A stretch of DNA of 64,000 nt from Rhizobium sp. NZLR1 (GCF_017357385.1 NZ_CP071633.1:682001-746000), one strand, 5' to 3'. Counted from the first letter of the stretch, positions 9,260 to 18,047 are shown. Numbers and translations are program-made. The notes: generated by a model from the letters alone, not told the origin.

Positions 9260-10054
9260 TCAGGAAACCTTTCCCATACTCACCGATTTCTCAAATGCCG
9301 CCGACAAACCCTTGGCGATCGACGCGTCGAATCCCGCAGCGCGCATGCTTTCGATGGCCGCCGCCGTCGTACCGCGATAATCGAGAAAGGTCTGAACGAC
9401 GTCTTCGGGACTTTCGTCGCGGCGCTCCAAAAGGCGACCGGCGCCTGTCATCACCGTATTGACGGCGCGGCGCGCAATCTCCGCCGGCAGGCCGCGGGCG
9501 ACGGCGTCATCCATCATGGCAGCCGCAAGCAGCGCCGGCAACGCCGGTCCGGAGCCGGAAAGGCCGGTGAGGTAATCGATGTCGCCTTCCCTTGCGACCT
9601 CGTCCTGCGATCCGCAGGCCTCGAAAATGGCGCGGACGACGGCCCGGTCATTTTCCGTGACCTCGCTTGTGCCGATCCACGGCGTATAGGACTTAGCCAC
9701 TTCGGCAGCCGCATTCGGCAGGGCGCGGACGACACGGCCGGTCTTGTGGTGTTGCGAAAGGGCGGCGAGACCAATCCCCGCCATCACCGAAATGACGAGC
9801 TTGCCGCCGGCATCGACATCAAGGGGATGCCAGTCATCAGGACGGACTGAGAGGAAGATCACGTCCGAGCGGTCGGCCAGCGCCTGATTGTCGGCCGTCC
9901 AGAAAGAATTCAAGAAACGATCCGGCTGTTTACCGCGATAGGAGAGAGAGAGCTTTCGAGGCTCTAGCAAACCCGCGTCGAGGATCGAGGCGGCGATGGC
10001 TCCGCCAAGCCAGCCGCTGCCGCCAATAATACCGATCCTCAAGGAAACGCTCAT
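9260..10054 (-). CDS. ProC-like NAD(P)-dependent imine reductase
   Basis: A 264-residue member of the pyrroline-5-carboxylate reductase family. It has an N-terminal Rossmann motif IGIIGGSGWLGGAIA and the C-terminal dimerisation domain with LSGSGPALPALLAAAMMDDA, the ProC signature region. Canonical ProC makes proline, but this copy lies between a betaine transporter and a TetR gene, beside a proline-degrading locus. A paralogue acting on another cyclic imine, such as a hydroxy- or N-methyl-pyrroline carboxylate, is therefore possible. It is 12 bases downstream of tetR and probably co-transcribed with it. Confidence 0.82.
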   Translation of the reverse strand: MSVSLRIGIIGGSGWLGGAIAASILDAGLLEPRKLSLSYRGKQPDRFLNSFWTADNQALADRSDVIFLSVRPDDWHPLDVDAGGKLVISVMAGIGLAALSQHHKTGRVVRALPNAAAEVAKSYTPWIGTSEVTENDRAVVRAIFEACGSQDEVAREGDIDYLTGLSGSGPALPALLAAAMMDDAVARGLPAEIARRAVNTVMTGAGRLLERRDESPEDVVQTFLDYRGTTAAAIESMRAAGFDASIAKGLSAAFEKSVSMGKVS

Positions 10055-10066
10055 CTCGGCTTTCCT

Positions 10067-10696
10067 CTAATCGGGCTTGTGGCCATGCCGGGAGAAGAAG
10101 CGATCGAGCTCCCTCTGCTGCGGCACTTCGCCCGTGTAGATCGCGATATATTCGGGAATCCGTTTCATGCGGACGGCGAGTTCCTCCCTTGATTGCATGG
10201 AGATGTATCCGATCTGGACGAGGTAAGTTGTACGCGCTCTGACATCCGATGTCGTTTCTGGTAACCCGAACCGCATGAACATGCGCTTGAGCGCCTCCAG
10301 CCGAATCTGATCGGCCTTCTGGACCTCTGCGAGAAGCTCGTCGGACTGCAGCGCCCAACTGCGCACGGCAAATTCGAACTTCGCGTCGAACAGATCGTTG
10401 TCGAGCCAGCAATCGAAGACATTGAGCATCGCTTCGGCGAGCGATTCCGCATAAGCCTCAGATCGCTTGACGATGTTGCCGGTGTTTTTGTCGCGCCATA
10501 GCGCCACGAGTGCACTCAACAGCTCCTCCCGATCCTTGAAGAACCAGTAGAAGCTCGTGCGCGAGAGATTTAGCTTTTTCGCCAGCGGCAGAATTTTCAC
10601 CGAATCCACGCCGGACTCCAGCAGTGAGTGGTAAGCTGCTTCCAGCCATCCTTCCTGTGATCCGCGCCAACCGGTGTCGTTCAAAGCCTGATCCAT
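10067..10696 (-). CDS. TetR-family transcriptional regulator
   Basis: A 209-residue regulator with an N-terminal TetR helix-turn-helix: AAYHSLLESGVDSVKILPLA leads into KKLNLSRTSFYWFFKDREEL, where SFYWFFKDREELL is the recognition-helix signature. The C-terminal ligand domain is not diagnostic. It is divergent from stcD, with 146 bases between them holding a strong inverted repeat that overlaps a sigma70-like promoter for stcD. It is the obvious candidate to control both the stc operon and its own operon with the ProC-like gene and perhaps the transporter, with a betaine or N-methylproline as a plausible effector. Confidence 0.88.
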   Translation of the reverse strand: MDQALNDTGWRGSQEGWLEAAYHSLLESGVDSVKILPLAKKLNLSRTSFYWFFKDREELLSALVALWRDKNTGNIVKRSEAYAESLAEAMLNVFDCWLDNDLFDAKFEFAVRSWALQSDELLAEVQKADQIRLEALKRMFMRFGLPETTSDVRARTTYLVQIGYISMQSREELAVRMKRIPEYIAIYTGEVPQQRELDRFFSRHGHKPD

Positions 10697-10736
10697 AGGT
10701 TATCTCCTATCAAATTCCGAGGTCGCGCACAAGAAA

Positions 10737-10798
10737 AATGTACAGAAGTGTCAAAAATAACGACCATAATGTTTTCAATATTGACACATATGTACATT
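10737..10798. promoter_or_regulatory. Paired inverted operator between tetR and stcD
   Basis: AATGTACAGAAGTGTCAA at 10737-10754 is matched in inverted orientation by TTGACACATATGTACATT at 10781-10798: 15 of 18 positions agree, with differences only in the central triplet. The arms are 26 bases apart. The right arm covers the -35 hexamer of a plus-strand promoter, and the left arm contains a TTGACA on the minus strand facing tetR. This is what a repressor controlling both divergent transcripts would need. Confidence 0.7.
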
Positions 10799-10809
10799 AC
10801 GCCTAGCGT
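10781..10809 (+). promoter_or_regulatory. Probable sigma70-type promoter of the stcD operon
   Basis: TTGACA at 10781-10786 and TAGCGT at 10804-10809 are separated by 17 bases, ending 33 bases before the stcD start codon. The -35 box is perfect and the -10 box is poor, as expected for a regulated promoter. It is embedded in the proposed TetR operator. Confidence 0.5.
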
Positions 10810-10842
10810 CTCCTCTGGTATTTTTAATCGGAACCGCGGCCC

Positions 10843-12879
10843 ATGTCGAACGATCCTCTCCTTCAGCCCTATCAGCTCAAGCACTTGAAGTTGCGTAACC
10901 GTATTATCGTCACCTCCCACGAGCCGGCCTATCCCGAAGACGGTATGCCGAAGGAGAAGTATCGTGCCTACACGGTGGAGCGGGCAAAGGGCGGAGTGGC
11001 ATTGACGATGACGGCGGGCTCGGCTGCGGTGTCCAGGGATAGTCCGCCGGTTTTCAACAATCTGCTGGCTTACAAGGACGAAATCGTTCCGTGGATCAGG
11101 GAAATGACCGACGCCGTGCACGAAGAGGGGGCGGCGATCATGATCCAGCTCACCCATCTCGGCCGGCGCACACGCTGGGACAAGGGCGACTGGCTGCCGG
11201 TTGTCGCCCCATCGCATCATCGCGAGGCATCCCATCGTGCCTTTCCGAAGAAGTTGGAAGATTGGGATATCGAGCGCATCATCAAGGATTTCGCCGACGC
11301 AGCCGAACGCATGAAGGCGGGCGGTATGGACGGCGTCGAACTCGAGGCCTACGGCCACTTGATCGACCAGTTCACGTCGCCGCTCACCAACGAGCTCGAT
11401 GGTCCCTATGGCGGCTCGCTCGACAACCGGCTGCGTTTCTGTTTCGATGTGTTCAAGGCGATCCGGCAGAGGGTCGGGGACGAGTTCATCCTGGGCGTGC
11501 GCTACACGGCCGACGAATGTCTTCCGGGCGGCACCGGCAAGGCCGAAGGCATCGAAATCTCCAGGCGCCTCAGGGACAGCGGCCTTATCGACTACCTGAA
11601 CGTAATCCGCGGTCACATCGATACCGACGCTGGCCTGACCGACGTGATCCCGATCCAGGGCATGGCGAATTCGCCGCATCTCGATTTCGCCGGCGAAATC
11701 CGCGCCGCGACAGACTTCCCGACTTTCCACGCCGCGAAGATCCCTGATGTCGCCACCGCGCGCCATGCGATCGCCTCCGGCAAGGTCGATATGATCGGCA
11801 TGACCCGCGCCCACATGACCGACCCGCACATCGTCCGCAAGATCATCGAGAAGCGGGAAGAGGACATTCGTCCCTGCGTCGGCGCCAATTACTGTCTCGA
11901 CCGCATTTATCAAGGCGGGGCCGCCTACTGCATCCACAATGCCGCCACCGGCCGCGAACTGACCATGCCGCATATGGTGGCGAAGGCCGACGCCAGGAAA
12001 AAGGTCGTCATCGTCGGCGCCGGCCCGGCCGGTCTGGAAGCAGCGCGCGTTGCCGGAGAACGCGGCCACCAGGTGGTCGTTTTCGAAGCGGCGAACAATC
12101 CCGGCGGCCAGATCCGGCTCACCGCCCAGAGCGAGCGCCGAAAGGAAATGATAAGCATCATCGACTGGCGCATGAGCCAGTGCGAGAAATACGACGTCAC
12201 CTTCCATTTCAACACCTGGGCGGAAGCTCACTCGATCGAAGCCGAGAATCCCGATGTCGTCATCATCGCGACGGGCGGTTTGCCGCATACCGAGGTTCTC
12301 TCGAGCGGCAACGAGCTGGTGGTCTCGTCATGGGACATCATCTCCGGCGACGTGAAGCCTGGAACCAACGTGCTGATCTTCGACGATGCCGGCGACCATG
12401 CCGGCCTTCAGGCGGCGGAGTTTCTGGCCAAGGCCGGCGCCAAGGTCGAGATCATGACGCCGGACCGGTCCTTCGCGCCCGAAGTTATGGCCATGAACCT
12501 GGTGCCCTATATGCGCTCGCTTCAGAAGCACGACGTGACCTTCACCGTCACCTATCGCTTGGAAGCTGTCGAGAAAAGCGGCAATCAGCTCGTCGCTCAT
12601 GTCGGCAGCGATTATGGCGGGATTGCCCGGCAGCACAGCTTCGACCAGATCGTCGTCAACCATGGGACCATCCCGCTCGACGAGCTCTATTTCGAGCTGA
12701 AACCCAGCTCGAGCAATCTCGGCGAGATGTCGCACGACCAGCTTCTTTCCGGGGAACCTCAATCCGTCATTCGCAATCCCGAGGGCAAGTTCCAGCTGTT
12801 TCGGATCGGCGATGCTGTCGCTGCGCGCAACACGCATGCCGCCATCTATGACGGCCTGCGCATCGCCAAGGATATATGA
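10843..12879 (+). CDS. stcD: N-methylproline demethylase (stachydrine catabolism)
   Basis: A 678-residue enzyme of the old-yellow-enzyme/trimethylamine dehydrogenase group, very close in length and layout to S. meliloti StcD. It oxidatively removes the N-methyl group of N-methylproline, giving proline and formaldehyde. Residues 1-340 form the FMN TIM barrel, residues 345-363 hold a Cys cluster for iron-sulfur binding, and residues 385-675 form the FAD/NAD-like domain with GAGPAGLEAARVAGE at 392. The Cys cluster reads CVGANYC then C363, with Ala348 where trimethylamine dehydrogenase has its second Cys. Downstream etfBA would accept the electrons and adhC-fghA-gfa would clear the formaldehyde. 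DgcA (dimethylglycine demethylase) is the nearest alternative. Confidence 0.88.
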   Translation: MSNDPLLQPYQLKHLKLRNRIIVTSHEPAYPEDGMPKEKYRAYTVERAKGGVALTMTAGSAAVSRDSPPVFNNLLAYKDEIVPWIREMTDAVHEEGAAIMIQLTHLGRRTRWDKGDWLPVVAPSHHREASHRAFPKKLEDWDIERIIKDFADAAERMKAGGMDGVELEAYGHLIDQFTSPLTNELDGPYGGSLDNRLRFCFDVFKAIRQRVGDEFILGVRYTADECLPGGTGKAEGIEISRRLRDSGLIDYLNVIRGHIDTDAGLTDVIPIQGMANSPHLDFAGEIRAATDFPTFHAAKIPDVATARHAIASGKVDMIGMTRAHMTDPHIVRKIIEKREEDIRPCVGANYCLDRIYQGGAAYCIHNAATGRELTMPHMVAKADARKKVVIVGAGPAGLEAARVAGERGHQVVVFEAANNPGGQIRLTAQSERRKEMISIIDWRMSQCEKYDVTFHFNTWAEAHSIEAENPDVVIIATGGLPHTEVLSSGNELVVSSWDIISGDVKPGTNVLIFDDAGDHAGLQAAEFLAKAGAKVEIMTPDRSFAPEVMAMNLVPYMRSLQKHDVTFTVTYRLEAVEKSGNQLVAHVGSDYGGIARQHSFDQIVVNHGTIPLDELYFELKPSSSNLGEMSHDQLLSGEPQSVIRNPEGKFQLFRIGDAVAARNTHAAIYDGLRIAKDI

Positions 12880-12924
12880 TCGCAAGAGGGGCCGCTCGCC
12901 GGCCGCTCATTTCGGGGGGATGAC

Positions 12925-13527
12925 ATGAGTTTACGCGGAGAAAGCCTGCAGCTTTTCGTGGATGCGGCGTCTGCCGCTTTCGACCAATTCGCAAAGGCGC
13001 CGGAAGCACGCCGCTCGATCGGTCAGTTTTTTGCGGCGTTGGAACGGCGGGGAGCCGCACGTGCGGGAGAGGGAAGCCGGTTGCCGGTGTGTCATCACCT
13101 CGATCTGGCGCTCGCGATCGATACGTCCTATCCTTCGCTGACGGGATTAATCGAGGCCTTCAAAGGCATCGAGCCGATGCTTGAATGGCGTCGGCGCACC
13201 AAGTATGACCACACGGCCGACGACAATTTCGTCGATGGGCATGCCAATGCCATGATCATCGGCCCGGGAGGATTGGAGGAGCGGAACGACCTGTGGCTCG
13301 GTGTGACGTTAATGGCGCCTCAGGTGCGCTATCCGGACCATGACCATGCGCCCGAGGAAGTCTATCTGGTGCTTTCCGAGGGAGAGTTTCAGCAAGGGGA
13401 AGGGGACTGGTTTTCGCCTGGTATCGGCGGATCGTTCTACAATATCCCTGGAATCAAACATGCCATGAGGTCGGTGGGCACACCGCTCTTCGCCTTCTGG
13501 GCGCTGCTTGCCGAACGGCCGCACTGA
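12925..13527 (+). CDS. DddQ-like cupin (DMSP lyase family), active site intact
   Basis: A 200-residue single-domain cupin, the length of DddQ-type dimethylsulfoniopropionate lyases. The C-terminal cupin reads RYPDHDHAPEEVYLVLSEGE, and later GSFYNIPGIKHAMR. Y136, H139, H141, E145, Y147 and H179 match in identity and spacing the residues I recall for DddQ (Y120, H123, H125, E129, Y131, H163), which bind the metal and abstract the proton. It lies between stcD and etfB on the same strand, 45 bases after stcD, with a GGGGGGAT ribosome binding site. It may cleave DMSP or act on a related betaine of this pathway. The family is clear; the substrate is inference. Confidence 0.82.
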   Translation: MSLRGESLQLFVDAASAAFDQFAKAPEARRSIGQFFAALERRGAARAGEGSRLPVCHHLDLALAIDTSYPSLTGLIEAFKGIEPMLEWRRRTKYDHTADDNFVDGHANAMIIGPGGLEERNDLWLGVTLMAPQVRYPDHDHAPEEVYLVLSEGEFQQGEGDWFSPGIGGSFYNIPGIKHAMRSVGTPLFAFWALLAERPH

Positions 13528-13563
13528 CGGCCGGCAGTCTAGGAAATAAAAGGGGTTTTGCAA

Positions 13564-14313
13564 ATGAAGATTCTCGTACCCGTCAAACGGGTCGTCGACT
13601 ACAACGTCAAGATCCGGGTGAAGCCGGACGGCACGGGTGTCGAGCTTGCCAATGTGAAGATGTCGATGAACCCGTTCGACGAAATCTCGGTGGAAGAGGC
13701 GCTGCGGCTGAAGGAAGCCGGCAGGTGCGAGGAAGTGATCGTCGTTTCGATCGGTCCGGCCAAGGCCGAAGAGACGCTGCGGACCGCCCTTGCCATGGGC
13801 GCCGACCGGGCGATCCTGGTCGAGACCGACGATGCCGTCGAGCCGCTCGCCGTCGCCAAGATCCTCAAGGGCATCGTTGATGCCGAGCAGCCGGGTCTTG
13901 TCATCGTCGGCAAGCAGGCGATCGACGACGATTCGAACCAGACCGGCCAGATGCTGGCAGCACTGCTGGGGTCCGCCCAGGCCACCTTCGCCTCGAAGAT
14001 CGAAATCGCTGACGGCAAGGCTGAGGTCACCCGCGAAGTCGATGGCGGCCTGCAGACGATCGAGATCACGCTGCCGGCGGTCATCACCTCGGACCTCAGG
14101 CTGAACGAACCGCGTTATGCCTCGCTGCCGAACATCATGAAGGCGAAGAAGAAGCCGCTCGACAAGAAGAGCCCGGCCGATTTCGGTGTCGACACCACGC
14201 CGCGGCTGAAGGTTCTGAAGACCGAGGAACCGTCGGGCCGCAAGGCCGGGGTCAAGGTCAAGTCGGTCGCCGAACTGGTCGACAAGCTCAAAAACGAAGC
14301 CGGCGTGCTTTAA
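13564..14313 (+). CDS. etfB: Electron transfer flavoprotein subunit beta
   Basis: A 249-residue ETF beta subunit: [20 protein letters not shown] at the N-terminus and the ETF beta signature region around [20 protein letters not shown]. With EtfA it forms the soluble FAD/AMP heterodimer that takes electrons from dehydrogenases. ATG 13564 is used; a TTG two codons upstream is possible. It lies in the stcD operon, so StcD is the likely electron donor. This copy is probably dedicated to betaine demethylation rather than being the housekeeping ETF. Confidence 0.93.
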   Translation: MKILVPVKRVVDYNVKIRVKPDGTGVELANVKMSMNPFDEISVEEALRLKEAGRCEEVIVVSIGPAKAEETLRTALAMGADRAILVETDDAVEPLAVAKILKGIVDAEQPGLVIVGKQAIDDDSNQTGQMLAALLGSAQATFASKIEIADGKAEVTREVDGGLQTIEITLPAVITSDLRLNEPRYASLPNIMKAKKKPLDKKSPADFGVDTTPRLKVLKTEEPSGRKAGVKVKSVAELVDKLKNEAGVL

Positions 14314-14335
14314 GCAGGAAAGAGAGAACAACATC

Positions 14336-15265
14336 ATGACCATTCTTCTTCTGGCCGACCACGACAATCAAAGCCTCTCCGACCAGACCGCCAAGGCGCT
14401 GACGGCAGCAAGCCAGATCGGCTCCGATATTCACATCCTCGTCGCCGGCAAGGCTGCCAAGGCAGCCGCCGATGCCGCGGCAAAACTCTTCGGCGTCGCC
14501 AAGGTGCTGCTGGCCGAAAGCGACGAGCTCGCCAACAATCTGGCCGAGCCGCTTTCCGACCTGATCGTTTCGCTGGCCGGTGCCTACGACACGATCATCT
14601 CGGCTGCCACCTCGACCGGCAAGAACGTGCTGCCGCGCGTCGCTGCCCTGCTCGACGTCGCCCAGGTCTCCGAAATCATCGAAGTGATCTCATCCGACAC
14701 CTTCAAGCGGCCGATCTATGCCGGCAATGCCATTCAGACGGTGCAGGCAAGTGATGCGAAGAAGGTGATCACCGTGCGCACCGCCTCCTTCGCTTCGGCA
14801 GCCGAAGGCGGTTCTGCCAGCGTCGAGGCGATCCCGGCGATCTCAGATCCGGGGCTGTCGCGTTTCGTCAAGGATGCACTGTCGGCCTCCGACCGTCCGG
14901 AGCTGACCTCGGCCAAGATCATCATCTCCGGCGGCCGGGCGCTCGGCTCGGCCGAGAAGTTCCGGGAGGTCATCCTTCCCGTTGCCGACAAGCTCGGCGC
15001 TGCCGTCGGCGCCAGCCGCGCTGCCGTCGATGCCGGTTATGCGCCGAACGACTGGCAGGTCGGCCAGACCGGCAAGGTGGTGGCGCCTGATCTTTACATT
15101 GCCGCCGGCATCTCCGGCGCCATCCAGCATCTGGCCGGCATGAAGGACAGTAAGGTCATCGTCGCCATCAACAAGGACGAGGAGGCGCCGATCTTCCAGG
15201 TTGCCGACTACGGATTGGTCGCCGATCTGTTCGAGGCCCTGCCGGAATTGGAAAAGGCGCTCTGA
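14336..15265 (+). CDS. etfA: Electron transfer flavoprotein subunit alpha
   Basis: A 309-residue ETF alpha subunit starting 22 bases after etfB behind an AGGAAAGAGAG site. The C-terminal FAD-binding half has the signature region [20 protein letters not shown] followed by [20 protein letters not shown], which is diagnostic. It carries the electron-transferring FAD. No ETF-ubiquinone oxidoreductase gene is present in the window, so electrons must pass to one encoded elsewhere. Confidence 0.93.
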   Translation: MTILLLADHDNQSLSDQTAKALTAASQIGSDIHILVAGKAAKAAADAAAKLFGVAKVLLAESDELANNLAEPLSDLIVSLAGAYDTIISAATSTGKNVLPRVAALLDVAQVSEIIEVISSDTFKRPIYAGNAIQTVQASDAKKVITVRTASFASAAEGGSASVEAIPAISDPGLSRFVKDALSASDRPELTSAKIIISGGRALGSAEKFREVILPVADKLGAAVGASRAAVDAGYAPNDWQVGQTGKVVAPDLYIAAGISGAIQHLAGMKDSKVIVAINKDEEAPIFQVADYGLVADLFEALPELEKAL

Positions 15266-15281
15266 GCGAGGGAGACCGAAC

Positions 15282-15983
15282 GTGGTGCGCGCGGTGGGAC
15301 GTCCAATCAAACGTGGGGCCGACCTTCTTCTGAACGATGAGGAAAAGCCGGCATATATACGGCTGCACGACATCGGGAGGGAAAGGCGTCCTCGGCCGCT
15401 GCAGGAATTCCTCAACGACGTCGGCGGCCTGATGTTGTCGGCGGAGGCTCCTGCCGTCGCCAGTTTCGTCGCCGGCAAGGTTCTCCAGAAGCTGCTGAAG
15501 ACCGGCAAGGTGCGCGGCCCGGAGGGCGGGCCTGCTCTACCAGGCGCGCCCGAAGGGCTTGATGACGCCATTGGCAATCTTGCTCAATCAGGACGGAAAT
15601 ACGAGGCGATCGCCGGCCAATTCAGAAGTCTTGCCGACAGCCTGCTCTGGCGCCGCGGCCGCTCCGGTCCGTTTGCAAGCCTGAATTTCGGCAACACGCA
15701 TTCTCATGCGGTGGTGATCGGCCCCGGCGGCATGGAGGAACGCGCCGATCTCAGGGTCGGCGTGATCTATATGGACCGCTATACCCGGTTTCCCGATCAT
15801 GTTCAGACGCAACCGCGCGCCTTCATCCTGCTGTCGCCTGGAGAAATCTGCCTTGGCAATTCCCAGTGGTTCTCTGGGGAGACTGGCACGGTCTTCGCGA
15901 ACGATGCAGGGCAATCGTTCGCAATCAGATGCACGGCAAGGCCGCTTCTCGCAGTCTGGTGCCAGGTTGAACGGGAGACGTGA
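15282..15983 (+). CDS. Degenerate DddQ-like cupin paralogue
   Basis: About 233 residues from GTG 15282, which follows GAGGGAGA and starts just after the etfA stop; a longer frame overlapping etfA is less likely. The C-terminal half aligns with the cupin at 12925: SHAVVIGPGGMEERADLRVG here corresponds to NAMIIGPGGLEERNDLWLG there. The active-site stretch, however, reads RFPDHVQTQPRAFILLSPGE, so Tyr, His, Glu and Tyr become Phe, Gln, Arg and Phe, and the last metal His becomes Phe. Only one His of the set survives. The N-terminal 110 residues differ from the other copy. The frame is intact over the whole length, so it may be a non-catalytic subunit or a binding protein rather than a decaying gene. 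Confidence 0.75.
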   Translation: MVRAVGRPIKRGADLLLNDEEKPAYIRLHDIGRERRPRPLQEFLNDVGGLMLSAEAPAVASFVAGKVLQKLLKTGKVRGPEGGPALPGAPEGLDDAIGNLAQSGRKYEAIAGQFRSLADSLLWRRGRSGPFASLNFGNTHSHAVVIGPGGMEERADLRVGVIYMDRYTRFPDHVQTQPRAFILLSPGEICLGNSQWFSGETGTVFANDAGQSFAIRCTARPLLAVWCQVERET

Positions 15984-16079
15984 TGGCGCTTTGGCCGCGA
16001 TCGGCGAAACAGGCCGGTGAGAAGCCAGTCTATTCAAATATATAGCAGTCAGCATTCAATTTAAGAGGAAGATATCAAG

Positions 16080-17207
16080 ATGGACGTTCGCGCCGCCGTT
16101 GCCGTTCAGGCCGGAAAACCGCTGGAAGTGATGACCGTGCAGCTGGACGGCCCGAAGGCCGGCGAAGTGCTGGTCGAGGTCAAGGCGACCGGCATCTGCC
16201 ACACCGACGATTTCACCCTGTCGGGCGCCGATCCGGAAGGCCTGTTCCCGGCCATCCTCGGCCATGAAGGTGCCGGCATCGTCGTCGACGTCGGCCCCGG
16301 CGTCACCTCGGTCAAGAAGGGCGACCACGTCATCCCGCTCTACACGCCGGAATGTCGCGAATGTTATTCCTGCCTGTCGCGCAAGACCAATCTCTGCACC
16401 GCGATCCGCTCGACCCAGGGCCAGGGCGTGATGCCGGACGGCACCTCGCGCTTTTCGATCGGCAAGGACAAGATCCATCACTATATGGGCTGCTCGACCT
16501 TCGCCAATTTCACCGTGCTGCCGGAGATCGCCCTTGCCAAGGTCAATCCCGACGCCCCCTTCGACAAGATCTGCTACATCGGCTGCGGGGTGACGACAGG
16601 CATCGGCGCGGTGATCAACACCGCCAAGGTCGAGATCGGCGCCACCGCCATCGTCTTCGGTCTCGGCGGCATCGGCCTCAACGTGCTGCAGGGCCTGCGG
16701 CTTGCCGGTGCCGACATGATCATCGGCGTCGACATCAACAGCGACCGCAAGGAATGGGGCGACAAGTTCGGCATGACGCATTTCGTCAATCCGAAAGAGG
16801 TCGGCGATGACATCGTGCCCTATCTGGTCAACCTGACCAAGCGCAATGGCGACCTGATCGGCGGCGCCGACTATACGTTCGACTGCACCGGCAACACCAA
16901 GGTGATGCGCCAGGCGCTCGAAGCCAGCCATCGCGGCTGGGGCAAGTCGATCATCATCGGCGTTGCCGGCGCCGGCCAGGAGATCTCCACCCGGCCGTTC
17001 CAGCTGGTCACCGGCCGCAACTGGATGGGCACCGCCTTCGGCGGCGCGCGTGGCCGCACCGACGTGCCGAAGATCGTCGACTGGTACATGCAGGGCAAGA
17101 TCCAGATCGACCCGATGATCACCCACACCATGCCGCTCGAAGACATCAACAAAGGCTTCGACATGATGCACAAGGGCGAAAGCATCCGCGGCGTGGTGGT
17201 CTATTAA
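16080..17207 (+). CDS. adhC: S-(hydroxymethyl)glutathione dehydrogenase (class III alcohol dehydrogenase)
   Basis: A 375-residue zinc- and NAD-dependent dehydrogenase. CHTDDFTLSG, GHEGAGIVVDVG and the structural-zinc Cys cluster CRECYSCLSRKTNLC identify it, and GLGGIGLNVLQG is the nucleotide-binding motif. Length and sequence match glutathione-dependent formaldehyde dehydrogenases. It oxidises S-hydroxymethylglutathione, formed from the formaldehyde released in N-demethylation, to S-formylglutathione, the substrate of the next gene. It is followed by fghA after three bases. Confidence 0.94.
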   Translation: MDVRAAVAVQAGKPLEVMTVQLDGPKAGEVLVEVKATGICHTDDFTLSGADPEGLFPAILGHEGAGIVVDVGPGVTSVKKGDHVIPLYTPECRECYSCLSRKTNLCTAIRSTQGQGVMPDGTSRFSIGKDKIHHYMGCSTFANFTVLPEIALAKVNPDAPFDKICYIGCGVTTGIGAVINTAKVEIGATAIVFGLGGIGLNVLQGLRLAGADMIIGVDINSDRKEWGDKFGMTHFVNPKEVGDDIVPYLVNLTKRNGDLIGGADYTFDCTGNTKVMRQALEASHRGWGKSIIIGVAGAGQEISTRPFQLVTGRNWMGTAFGGARGRTDVPKIVDWYMQGKIQIDPMITHTMPLEDINKGFDMMHKGESIRGVVVY

Positions 17208-17210
17208 GCC

Positions 17211-18047
17211 ATGAAAACCATCTCGACAGAGAAGTCACACGACGGCATCCAGGGGGGTTACGTTAATCGCTCGGAGGTCTGTGATTGCGACATGACCTTT
17301 GCTGTCTTCGTGCCGCCGCAGGCGCTCAAGGGCAACTGCCCGGTTCTATGGTACCTTTCCGGCCTGACATGCACGCATGCCAATGTCATGGACAAGGGCG
17401 AGTATCGGCGGCTTGCGGCTGAGCTCGGACTGATCGTCGTCTGCCCGGATACCAGCCCGCGCGGTGACCACGTCCCCGACGAAGCCGACAATTGGCAGTT
17501 CGGCAAGGGTGCGGGCTTTTATGTCGATTCCACCCAGCCGCCCTATTCGGCGAACTATCGGATGTACAGCTACATCGTCGACGAGTTGCCGCGGCTGCTG
17601 GCCGCGGAATTCCCGGTCGACATGGGCCGCCAGGGAATCTTCGGGCACTCGATGGGGGGGCATGGCGCGATCACCATCGCGCTCAAGAACCCGGATCGCT
17701 TCCAGAGCTGCTCGGCCTTCGCGCCGATCAGCCGTCCCTCGGTCTCCGGCTGGTCGAAACCGGCATTGCGGAAATATCTCGGGGCGGATGAAACGACCTG
17801 GCGGGCCTATGATGCCTGCTCGCTGATCGAAGACGGGTACCGGTTCCCGGAACTGTTCGTCGATCAGGGGACGGCGGATAGCTTCCTGGAGGACGGATTG
17901 CGTCCCGATGAGCTCAGGCAAGCCTGCGAAGCGGCGGGCATCGACCTGTCGCTTCGCATGCAGGAAGGCTACGGCCACTCCTACTCTTTCATTTCGACAT
18001 TCATGGAAGACCATCTGCGCTGGCATGCGCAGAGGTTGGGAAATTAG
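17211..18047 (+). CDS. fghA: S-formylglutathione hydrolase
   Basis: A 278-residue alpha/beta-hydrolase of the esterase D family. GHSMGGHGAI carries the nucleophilic Ser, and the C-terminal DQGTADSF and GYGHSYSF regions carry the Asp and His. It hydrolyses S-formylglutathione to formate and glutathione. The start lies three bases after the adhC stop, so the two act as one unit. No formate dehydrogenase is seen in the window. Confidence 0.94.
   Translation: MKTISTEKSHDGIQGGYVNRSEVCDCDMTFAVFVPPQALKGNCPVLWYLSGLTCTHANVMDKGEYRRLAAELGLIVVCPDTSPRGDHVPDEADNWQFGKGAGFYVDSTQPPYSANYRMYSYIVDELPRLLAAEFPVDMGRQGIFGHSMGGHGAITIALKNPDRFQSCSAFAPISRPSVSGWSKPALRKYLGADETTWRAYDACSLIEDGYRFPELFVDQGTADSFLEDGLRPDELRQACEAAGIDLSLRMQEGYGHSYSFISTFMEDHLRWHAQRLGN

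Noticed and set aside
10681..12288. A 535-codon minus-strand frame opposite stcD
   Set aside because: It covers the stcD coding region and the tetR/stcD regulatory gap; no homology and no ribosome binding site.
15201..15281. N-terminal extension of the second cupin into etfA
   Set aside because: It would overlap the conserved EtfA C-terminus in another frame; GTG 15282 has a good ribosome binding site just after the etfA stop.
16056..17171. A 371-codon minus-strand frame opposite adhC
   Set aside because: Antisense shadow of a highly conserved dehydrogenase, with His/Asp/Gly-rich low-information translation.
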